A stretch of DNA of 5,593 nt from DASSNR01 sp036278935 (GTDB lineage Bacteria > Gemmatimonadota > Gemmatimonadetes > Gemmatimonadales > Gemmatimonadaceae): positions 1 to 5,593 of the forward strand of contig DASUKA010000059.1 in NCBI GenBank assembly GCA_036278935.1. The letters are read 5' to 3'. Of the stretch, positions 1 to 5,593 are shown piece after piece. The number at the start of each line of letters is the position of its first letter. Position 1 is the stretch's first letter. The notes below the pieces were generated by a model. It was not told the DNA's origin, made no database searches, and was given only the letters and a program-made list of their open reading frames with translations. Both the position numbers and the translations under genes were made by a program.

Positions 1-1737
1 GCGGCGGACTTTGACCTGCGCGCGCCGGCGGAGCCGCTCACCGACGTGACCACCACGTCGGTGGCGGCCGAGCGCCTGTACGACGAGGGGCTCCGTCAGT
101 TCTACCAGAGCGACGTGCAAACGGCTGTCGAGCTGTTTCACGCGGCGCTCAACGAGGACTCCACCTTCGCCATGGCGGCCTATTACGCAGGGCTCGGCGA
201 GGAGGCGACCGAGGGACCGGCTGCGCGGCGCGATCTGGCGCTCGCACTCCGTCTCGCCGACCGGGTCCCCGAACGCGAACGGTTGATCATCCGGCAGACG
301 TGGGCGTACACCACGAACAATCCCGCGCAGTTCGCGCTCGCGGAGTCGCTCGTCACGCGGTATCCGGACGAGCCGGGCGGCGAGCTGGCGCTGGGGCGAG
401 CGATGTCGTGGAGCGGGAACTTCCTGGGAGCGCTCCCGCATCTCCGGCGCGCACTGCATATGGACTCGCTGAGTCTCACCGGCCGTGGTCCATGGTGCCG
501 GGCATGCGAGGCGCTGGACGCTATCCTTGCCACCTATCTCAGTGCCGACTCGCTGGATGCCGCCGAGCGCGTGTCGCGTGAACGGACGCGTATGCAGCCG
601 CGCTCGGCGGGAGCATGGTGGGCGCTGGCGGACGTGTTCGCGCGGCAAGCGCGGTATGACAGCGCGCTTGCCGCCGAGCAGGTGGCGGAGCGCATGGGCG
701 GGAGCGGATTCGACTATGTGATTCCCCGCGCGGTGATCGCCATTCGCGCCGGAGACTTCGCTGCGGCCGATCGACTGTTGACGGACCAGGCGCTCACCGG
801 AGACCCGGCGAAACGGGGCAACGCGCTCTGGTGGCTGGTCATCAGTCTGCGAAACCAGGGGCGGCTGCGTGATGCGTTGGCTGCCGCCGAGCGCATGGTG
901 CGGACCACCGCGGGCGAGCTCCCCAGCTTCAACACGCCCAGATCACTCGATGCAGTCGCCGTGGCGCAGGTGATGTTCGAGATGGGACGCGATCGTGCAG
1001 CCGCCGCGCTCTTCGATTCGATCGCCAATTACGACTGGCGGTCGCCGCCCACGTTCCGCCAGGATGCGCCGGGTCTCATCGCGCGCCATCGGATCTGGAT
1101 GACCACGCACGTCGCCACCGCACTCGCCGCCGCAGGCGACACGGCGCCGCTGGTCGCGATCGGCGACAGCCTCGCGGTGTGGGGACCGCGGAGCGCGTAC
1201 TTCCGCGACCGAGTGCTCCATCATTATGTGCGCGGCCTCCTGCTCGTAGCCCGCGGCCAGACCACCGATGCCGAGCGCGAGTTCCGCGGCGCGCTCCTCA
1301 CACCCATGGAAGGATACAGCCGGATCAACTTCGAGCTCGGGAAGGTCCTCCTGGCCGAGGGACGGCCGCGGGAGGCGATCCCGGTGTTCCGGGCGCCCCT
1401 CCGCGGCACCATCGAGGCGTCGAACTATTATCTGACCAACACCGAACTGCACGCGATGCTCGGGAGCGCATTCGATCGCGCCGGCGAGCCGGACAGCGCG
1501 CTGGTGCATTACGAGCGCGCGCTCGCGGCGTGGCGGAACGCCGATGCGGAGTTCCGGCCGCGGGTCGACTCGATCGAGCGCCGCGTACGGACGTTGCGAA
1601 TGCGCGGGCGCGACGTCATCGCGCCCGCAACACCCCGAACGGCCACCGCCGGAGTTGCCACGACCACGCAAAAAATGCGAGCAGTCCCAACGCCAGCACT
1701 CCGAGCCCGAAGAGAATCACCCGGACGTCCGTGGTGA
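1..1737 (+). CDS. TPR-repeat protein, C-terminal part (5' end outside window)
   Basis: This is a tetratricopeptide-repeat scaffold, probably the C-terminal part of a signalling or regulatory protein. The frame is open from base 1, and the upstream codons read sensibly (ADFDLRAPAEPLTDVTTTS), so the GTG at 46 is probably internal. Numbered from that GTG, helical repeats rich in A, L and R run from about residue 8 to 495. Clear TPR-like units lie near 8-41, 113-140, 155-182, 189-216, 393-418, 426-450 and 467-493. A Cys-x-x-Cys (WCRAC, residues 150-154) sits between two repeats. No membrane segment or catalytic motif is visible in this part. In high-GC environmental bacteria, a linker of this kind (L-T-x-V-T-T-x-S before the first TPR) often joins an N-terminal Ser/Thr kinase, cyclase or winged-helix domain to the TPR block; the missing domain here is inferred. 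The last 40 residues (about 524-563) are rich in P, R, T and A. They overlap the opposite-strand permease and are unlike the rest of the protein, so the ancestral end was probably near 1610. It could instead be a plain TPR protein without a catalytic domain. Confidence 0.85.
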   Translation, partial: AADFDLRAPAEPLTDVTTTSVAAERLYDEGLRQFYQSDVQTAVELFHAALNEDSTFAMAAYYAGLGEEATEGPAARRDLALALRLADRVPERERLIIRQTWAYTTNNPAQFALAESLVTRYPDEPGGELALGRAMSWSGNFLGALPHLRRALHMDSLSLTGRGPWCRACEALDAILATYLSADSLDAAERVSRERTRMQPRSAGAWWALADVFARQARYDSALAAEQVAERMGGSGFDYVIPRAVIAIRAGDFAAADRLLTDQALTGDPAKRGNALWWLVISLRNQGRLRDALAAAERMVRTTAGELPSFNTPRSLDAVAVAQVMFEMGRDRAAAALFDSIANYDWRSPPTFRQDAPGLIARHRIWMTTHVATALAAAGDTAPLVAIGDSLAVWGPRSAYFRDRVLHHYVRGLLLVARGQTTDAEREFRGALLTPMEGYSRINFELGKVLLAEGRPREAIPVFRAPLRGTIEASNYYLTNTELHAMLGSAFDRAGEPDSALVHYERALAAWRNADAEFRPRVDSIERRVRTLRMRGRDVIAPATPRTATAGVATTTQKMRAVPTPALRARRESPGRPW

Positions 1738-3049
1738 CGAAGATGAACACCCACCCCACCAGTGCCACCAGCGCCGGCACGGGGTAGAGCCACATCCCGT
1801 ACGGACGCGGCATGGCCGGCGCGCGACGACGGAGCGCGATCAGCCCGAATACCTGCCCGATGAACTGCACCAGGATGCGCATCACGATGAGCGCGTCGAT
1901 CACGGTGCCGAGCGAAAAGAAGCCGCTCACGATGGCGAGCCCGCCGAGCACGAGCACCGAGATGTACGGAAAGTCCTTCGTGGGATGCAGCCTGGCGAAC
2001 GCGCGGAAGAAGTACCCGTCCCGCGCCGCGGCGTACGGGATGCGCGAGTAGCCGAGCAGCAGTGCGAATACGGAGGCGAACGCGGTCCAGAGGACCATGA
2101 GCGTGAAGACGGTCGCCACGCGCGAGCCGTAGATCTTCTGCATGAAGATGGAAACCACGTAGCTCGACTCGACATGCGTGCTCGCGGGCACGAACTCGCG
2201 CCAGGGGACCACGCCGATGATCGAGAGGTTGATCCCCAGGTAGATCACGGCGACGGCCGCGATGCTGATGATGATCGAGCGCGGAATCACTCGGCCGGGA
2301 TCGCGAACCTCGTCTCCGATGTAGCAGATGTCGTAGTAGCCGAGGTAGTCGTAGACGCCGATGCGCGCGGCTGTGCCGAGTCCGAACAGGAAGCCCAGCG
2401 AGAAGTCGAAGGCGTGCGGCGGAAAGTCGAACGCCACGCGCGGATCGAAGTGCATGGCTCCTGTCACGATCACCGCGCCGACGGTGAGCAACGTACCGAT
2501 CCAGAGGCTCACAGTGATCTTCGCGATGGACGTGATGCGCCGGGAGAGGAGCACGATGTTGACGATCCCGACCGCGGCGATGATCGCGAGCGTCGCCGTG
2601 TGGTCGAGCCCGCGCCAGATGTAGCCAGCGTAGTCCGCGAAGCCGATGTAGCCCGATGCGATCTCCAGCGGGCCGCTCAGCACGAACTGCCACACGAACA
2701 GGAACGCCATGAGGCGGCCGAACGTCTCGCTGCCGAATGCCTCGCGCAGGTAGACGAACGAGCCGCCGGAGCCGGGCATCGCGGCGCCGAGCTCGCTCCA
2801 CACCATCCCGTCGCAGGCGACAATGATGAGCGCGACGACCCAACCAAGCATGGCCTGCGGGCCGCCGAGCGCCGTCATGAGCAGCGGGATGGTGATGAAC
2901 GGCCCGATCCCGATCATGTTCGCCATGTTGAGCGCCGTGGCCGGGAGCAGGCCGAAGCGGCGGGCGAGCTGCTGGCTCGGCGGGGGCGCGGGCGAGCGCG
3001 GTGCGCCGGACTCGGCGGAGGCGAGGGGGGCGACGGGAGGTTTGGTCAT
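1616..3049 (-). CDS. APC-superfamily amino acid permease
   Basis: This is a 477-residue polytopic membrane transporter of the amino acid-polyamine-organocation superfamily, normally a proton-coupled symporter or an exchanger in the inner membrane. After a cytoplasmic P/A/S-rich leader (residues 1-27), about twelve hydrophobic segments follow. TM1 carries NMIGIGPF (44-51), matching the glycine-rich substrate-binding break of the family (usually GxGIF). Loop 2-3 carries PGSGGSFVY (92-100), a family hallmark. The TM6 region reads YLGYYDICYIGDE (235-247) followed by VRDPGRVIPRSI (248-259), the conserved loop after TM6. The length is normal. I chose the ATG at 3047-3049 because the in-frame extension upstream is a shadow of fic, whereas this start gives the expected short N-terminus. 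The start overlaps the fic stop as ATGA, and only a weak Shine-Dalgarno sequence is visible, so translation probably depends on coupling to fic. The C-terminus (FFAWSWQLRRWPFGV) ends at 1616 inside the plus-strand TPR frame. The substrate cannot be read from sequence: an amino acid is most likely, with polyamines or related amines possible. Confidence 0.93.
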   Translation of the reverse strand: MTKPPVAPLASAESGAPRSPAPPPSQQLARRFGLLPATALNMANMIGIGPFITIPLLMTALGGPQAMLGWVVALIIVACDGMVWSELGAAMPGSGGSFVYLREAFGSETFGRLMAFLFVWQFVLSGPLEIASGYIGFADYAGYIWRGLDHTATLAIIAAVGIVNIVLLSRRITSIAKITVSLWIGTLLTVGAVIVTGAMHFDPRVAFDFPPHAFDFSLGFLFGLGTAARIGVYDYLGYYDICYIGDEVRDPGRVIPRSIIISIAAVAVIYLGINLSIIGVVPWREFVPASTHVESSYVVSIFMQKIYGSRVATVFTLMVLWTAFASVFALLLGYSRIPYAAARDGYFFRAFARLHPTKDFPYISVLVLGGLAIVSGFFSLGTVIDALIVMRILVQFIGQVFGLIALRRRAPAMPRPYGMWLYPVPALVALVGWVFIFVTTDVRVILFGLGVLALGLLAFFAWSWQLRRWPFGVLRAR

Positions 3050-4251
3050 TCCCGGGTCGTCCCCGGCGCTCGCCCGTCTTCCAGCCCCGCGAGCAGGTCC
3101 AGCAGTCCCACCGCTTCCCACGCCTGGTTCCGGCGCGCCGCCGACAGCGGGATGAGCACTCCGGCCTCCTGGAGCTTTGCGAGCCCCTGATAGATAGCCG
3201 CTTTCGTGCGCCCTGTCACCGCGCCCGCCACGGGCGCCGTGATGATCGGATGGGCCGGCAGCACATCGATCACCGCCCACGCTGCCGCGTCCGCGCGCGG
3301 CGCGGCGGCGACGGCGAGCTGCGACCTCCAGCGTTCGGCGAGTTGCTGCACAGCCTCGAGATACGATGCGGCGAGATGCGCCGCGCGCGCCGCGGCACCG
3401 GAGAACTGCTCCACCCACTCCGCCACGCGGTCGCCCCGGAAGGCGGTGAGCCCGTCGATGTAGCGCTGGCGCTCGGAGGCCAGTACGATGCTGATCGGCG
3501 GGACGTACGCCGGCGCGATCCCCCGCCGGCGCAACACGACCTGGACGAGCGCGCGCCCCGTACGTCCGTTGCCATCATCGAACGGATGGATGGTCTCGAA
3601 CTGGGCGTGCACGAGCGCCGCCTGCACCAGCGACGGCAGCAGCTCGGCGTTCACGGCATCGCAGAGATCGGCCAGGAGCGCGCCGACCCGGTCGGGGGGC
3701 GGCGGGACGAAGTCGGCTCCGCACGGGTTGTAGTCGTTGCCACCAATCCAGTTCTGCCGCGTCCGGAGCTTCCCGGCGATGCGAGCATTCGGGGCGCTCG
3801 CCATCAGCCGGCGGTGCACGGCGGTGATCTCGTCCACCGTGAAGCGCTCGACGGTCGCCGCGTGGTGAACAGCCAGCTCCATGGCGTCGATGTTCGCCAT
3901 GATCTCCATTGCGGCGGGACTGGCGTGCCGGCCCGTCTCCGCTCTGGCTTCGGCGCGGGCCAGCTCGCGCACGCCGAGCTGCAGCCCCTCTACCTTGGAG
4001 GATGCGATCGACTCGGTGCGGAGGAGGAGCCGGGCGAGCGGCGCGAGCGCCGGGTGGGCTACGGCATTCAGGGTGCGGATGGCATGTTCTGCCTCCGCCC
4101 CCACTCCCGCTATTTCGGCGTCCAGGCTGAGCTGGAGGCGTCCGAGCGGATCGGGAATGAAGGCCTGGTAGCGGCAGGCGCGGCGATACCGTGTGGGCGC
4201 GTAGAGCGTGGGGTCGAAGTGCCACGTGCGGGGGAGCCAGCGTCCGGGCAT
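3046..4251 (-). CDS. fic: Class II Fic-domain protein (probable AMP-transferase) with C-terminal winged helix
   Basis: This is a complete 401-residue Fic protein. The family usually transfers AMP from ATP to a hydroxyl side chain of a target protein, and some members also remove it. The N-terminal Fic_N-type helical region spans about residues 28-105. It contains the inhibitory motif S84-S-K-V-E88-G89, which fits [ST]xxxE[GN] and places the protein in class II, where the helix lies N-terminal in the same chain. The predicted inhibitory residue is E88. The Fic core spans about 120-290, with the substrate flap NWIGG...FVPPPP (167-186) and an intact active site, HPFDDGNGRTGR (222-233): H222 is the catalytic base, D226 binds metal, and G227-R233 form the anion hole. 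A C-terminal winged-helix domain (about 325-388, with ITAPVAGAVTGRTKAAIYQG) probably binds DNA. The ATG at 4251 has GAGG six bases upstream. Its last codon overlaps the permease start. A large palindrome lies just upstream and may be its operator. All key residues are present, so it should be active and autoinhibited. The target protein is unknown, and no separate antitoxin gene is adjacent. Confidence 0.95.
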   Translation of the reverse strand: MPGRWLPRTWHFDPTLYAPTRYRRACRYQAFIPDPLGRLQLSLDAEIAGVGAEAEHAIRTLNAVAHPALAPLARLLLRTESIASSKVEGLQLGVRELARAEARAETGRHASPAAMEIMANIDAMELAVHHAATVERFTVDEITAVHRRLMASAPNARIAGKLRTRQNWIGGNDYNPCGADFVPPPPDRVGALLADLCDAVNAELLPSLVQAALVHAQFETIHPFDDGNGRTGRALVQVVLRRRGIAPAYVPPISIVLASERQRYIDGLTAFRGDRVAEWVEQFSGAAARAAHLAASYLEAVQQLAERWRSQLAVAAAPRADAAAWAVIDVLPAHPIITAPVAGAVTGRTKAAIYQGLAKLQEAGVLIPLSAARRNQAWEAVGLLDLLAGLEDGRAPGTTRE

Positions 4252-4257
4252 CCTGTA

Positions 4258-4261
4258 CCTC
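4258..4261 (-). promoter_or_regulatory. Ribosome binding site of fic
   Basis: GAGG on the minus strand lies six bases upstream of the ATG at 4251, which is normal Shine-Dalgarno spacing. It supports that start for the Fic protein and lies just downstream of the palindrome. Confidence 0.6.
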
Positions 4262-4270
4262 GGTCGAGTC

Positions 4271-4303
4271 CTTAGTTCAGTTTAGCATGTAAACTGAACT
4301 AAG
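4271..4303. promoter_or_regulatory. Perfect 14-bp inverted repeat, putative operator upstream of fic
   Basis: The left arm CTTAGTTCAGTTTA (4271-4284) and right arm TAAACTGAACTAAG (4290-4303) are exact reverse complements, separated by GCATG. The arms are AT-rich in a GC-rich region. The site lies in the only intergenic gap of the window, with its near edge 19 bases upstream of the fic start codon. Its length, symmetry and position fit an operator for a dimeric winged-helix or HTH regulator. The C-terminal winged helix of Fic is an obvious candidate for autoregulation, which is inference. A rho-independent terminator for the upstream hydrolase gene is less likely because no T tract follows either arm and the stem is AT-rich. 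Confidence 0.7.
4279..4287 (-). promoter_or_regulatory. Possible extended -10 promoter element for fic-permease
   Basis: Read on the minus strand, this is TGC-TAAACT: an extended -10 TGn followed by a hexamer matching TATAAT at four of six positions. It falls inside the inverted repeat. It would start transcription near 4271-4273, leaving an RNA leader of about 20 bases that includes the ribosome binding site. I see no good -35 at the right spacing. The call rests on one weak match in an AT-rich stretch. Confidence 0.3.
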
Positions 4304-4341
4304 ATGACGCTCTGGTTCAGGATCGGCAACCGTCCCCGAGC

Positions 4342-5593
4342 TCACCGGACACTGGCCTCCGTCCCCTCCACGTTCCACCCCTCCACATGCACCGCCGGCT
4401 TCGCCCCGCGAAGGTCCTTCACGCGCACGCGCGCCGAGATCGCTCGAGTCTCTCCGGGGAGCAGCGTCACGTAGTTGTCCTCCCAGAGCACGGGAAGCAC
4501 CTCCTCTCCGCCGGCCCCGCGCGTGAGCTGCAACCGCATGAAGAAGGCGATGCTGCGCCCGGGGTTCGAGAGCGTGACCGTCGCATCCTCCCACGCGCCG
4601 TGCCGCGCGAAGTGCGCGGATGTCTGTACGCGCGCCTTCGGAAGTGTGCGGAGCGCGGTATAGTCCGCGTACTGCTGTACCGGTGTCACGTACCAGGTGG
4701 TGCTATCCCGGTCGAGCAGATCCGGATGCGTCGAGAGCCAGTACAGGTTGCGGCTCACGGTACGACCGTGCGCGTCCTGGAGCCGGAGCGCCACGAAGTA
4801 CGTCGCGGGATCGGCCGGGAGCTTCAGCTCGGCCGCGCCGGGAATGGTGAAGAGGCGCACGGTGGTGTCGGCCGGCAGATCGATGCTCATGTCGCGCGAG
4901 AATTTCTCGGTGGCGTCCGCGCTCAGCACGCGCGCCTGCACGCGCAGTCCCGGCACCCGCGCGTGCGTCCCGTTCACGACCACGATCGAGCGGTCGTCGT
5001 ACGAGTACTGCACGTGCACCGGCTCCAGCGCCTTCTTCGCGCCAAAGTAGCCGCCACCCGGGCGCAGATAGTAGTCGACGAGATGCCAGAAGGTGGACGG
5101 CCACGCATTGGTGAGCATCCACTGGATGAGCCCGGTGGAGATGTAGGCGTTGCGGCGGTACGCCTCGAACATCGCCCGCTCGCCCTCGTACGTCATGAGC
5201 TGCGCCTTGAAGGTGTAGTCGGCCGCGCTCGTGGGCTTGCCGTAGCGCGCGGCGAGCGCCTGCTCGAAGCGATGCGAGTGCTTGAACTGTCCGCCCGCGG
5301 CGTGGTAGGCCCACACGCTGTCGATGGGCCAGATGTCAGCGGCGGGGAGCATGCGACGCATGCTCTCGATGGGCGGTACCGCGGCGCCCGGGCTCGTCTC
5401 CGTGTTGAAGCCGAACGCGCCGCCGTGCGCGGTGTCGGCCAGCCAGTACGAAGGCGGCACCCAGTCGTAGGGGCCGGTCATCTTCACGCCGTTGGCGCCT
5501 GTGACCTGCGTCGACTTTCCGCTGGCCGAGGAGAGGTAGGGGTTCGGCCAGTCGTACCGCTTGAGGATGCCGATGTACATGCGCTCGACGTCG
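4342..5593 (-). CDS. Glycoside hydrolase family 2, exo-beta-D-glucosaminidase-like (C-terminal part; 5' end outside window)
   Basis: This is the C-terminal ~416 residues of a GH2 enzyme whose usual length is about 850-900. The frame is open to the window edge (DVERMYIGILKRYDWPNPY), so the ATG at 5580 is internal. Numbered from that Met, the (beta/alpha)8-barrel end holds MTGPYDWVPPSYW (34-46) and GAFGFNTETSPG (54-65). E61 is in the position of the GH2 catalytic nucleophile. The acid/base residue lies upstream of the window. IQWMLTNAWPS (152-162) and YYLRPGGGYFGAKKA (170-184) follow, then two beta-sandwich domains (about 186-285 and 300-410), the second with VLPVLWEDNYVTLLPGE (361-377). This combination matches my knowledge of exo-beta-D-glucosaminidases of the CsxA type (EC 3.2.1.165), which release glucosamine from the non-reducing ends of chitosan oligomers. 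Related GH2 enzymes include beta-mannosidases acting on glycoprotein glycans, so the exact substrate is open. These enzymes are usually exported; the signal peptide would be outside the window. It ends 90 bases before fic on the same strand. Confidence 0.88.
   Translation of the reverse strand, partial: DVERMYIGILKRYDWPNPYLSSASGKSTQVTGANGVKMTGPYDWVPPSYWLADTAHGGAFGFNTETSPGAAVPPIESMRRMLPAADIWPIDSVWAYHAAGGQFKHSHRFEQALAARYGKPTSAADYTFKAQLMTYEGERAMFEAYRRNAYISTGLIQWMLTNAWPSTFWHLVDYYLRPGGGYFGAKKALEPVHVQYSYDDRSIVVVNGTHARVPGLRVQARVLSADATEKFSRDMSIDLPADTTVRLFTIPGAAELKLPADPATYFVALRLQDAHGRTVSRNLYWLSTHPDLLDRDSTTWYVTPVQQYADYTALRTLPKARVQTSAHFARHGAWEDATVTLSNPGRSIAFFMRLQLTRGAGGEEVLPVLWEDNYVTLLPGETRAISARVRVKDLRGAKPAVHVEGWNVEGTEASVR

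Noticed and set aside
943..1671. Minus-strand frame of 242 codons antisense to the TPR gene
   Set aside because: It has no domain resemblance and a composition typical of a GC-rich shadow frame.
1509..2843. Second long minus-strand frame (444 codons) overlapping the permease
   Set aside because: It is an arginine- and histidine-rich shadow of the permease in another frame, with no recognisable domain.
1544..3190. Plus-strand open frame of 548 codons antisense to the permease
   Set aside because: Its product is a low-complexity R/E/D/H-rich chain with no fold or family resemblance. Long antisense frames are expected in high-GC coding sequence, and the permease on the other strand is unmistakable.
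3046..4251. Fic as the toxin of a two-gene toxin-antitoxin pair
   Set aside because: The inhibitory SxxxEG motif is inside the same protein (class II), and no small antitoxin gene is adjacent.
3001..4275. Plus-strand open frame of 424 codons antisense to fic
   Set aside because: It has R/G/H-rich low-complexity composition and is fully explained by the intact Fic gene on the opposite strand.
4271..4303. Rho-independent terminator for the hydrolase gene
   Set aside because: The stem is AT-rich and neither side is followed by a run of T, so an operator fits better.
4277..4594. Small minus-strand frame (105 codons) ending inside the palindrome
   Set aside because: It lies mostly inside the hydrolase gene in another frame. 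Its sequence is A/R/G-rich with no family resemblance, and its stop falls in the AT-rich repeat by chance.
5347..5365. Perfect palindrome GAGCATGCG-A-CGCATGCTC inside the hydrolase gene
   Set aside because: It encodes a Ser-Met-Arg-Arg-Met-Leu stretch in a region that looks conserved in the family. The symmetry follows from the codons for the repeated Met-Arg pattern, so a regulatory role is not supported.

Overview
This is a high-GC bacterial window holding four protein genes with almost no intergenic space. The gene set, especially the kind of TPR protein at the left end, suggests a soil-type Gemmatimonadota bacterium or a similar high-GC environmental lineage. That taxonomic reading is inference from protein style; no rRNA or tRNA gene is present to support it.

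Layout. On the plus strand, from base 1 to 1737, is the C-terminal part of a tetratricopeptide-repeat protein whose reading frame is already open at base 1. Everything else lies on the minus strand. In transcription order (right to left) it is: the C-terminal part of a glycoside hydrolase family 2 enzyme resembling exo-beta-D-glucosaminidases (runs off the right edge, ends at 4342); a 90-base gap; a complete class II Fic-domain protein with a C-terminal winged helix (4251 to 3046); and an APC-superfamily permease (3049 to 1616). The Fic stop and permease start share an ATGA, so these two are almost certainly one operon. The permease converges on the TPR gene and the two reading frames overlap by 122 bases.

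The gap between the hydrolase and fic contains the clearest non-coding signal in the window. It is a perfect inverted repeat with 14-bp arms and a 5-bp spacer (4271-4303), AT-rich against a GC-rich background. It lies about 20 bases upstream of the fic start codon and overlaps a possible extended -10 promoter element. I read it as an operator controlling the fic-permease pair, possibly bound by the winged helix of Fic itself; this is inference.

The hydrolase would release glucosamine (or a related sugar) from chitosan-type oligosaccharides outside the cytoplasm or in the periplasm. The permease would import an amino acid or related amine, and Fic would modify a protein target, typically by AMPylation. 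Nothing in the sequence ties these three into one pathway. The most unusual arrangement is the tight Fic-permease coupling behind a strong palindrome. I see no CRISPR array, insertion sequence, RNA gene or convincing rho-independent terminator.
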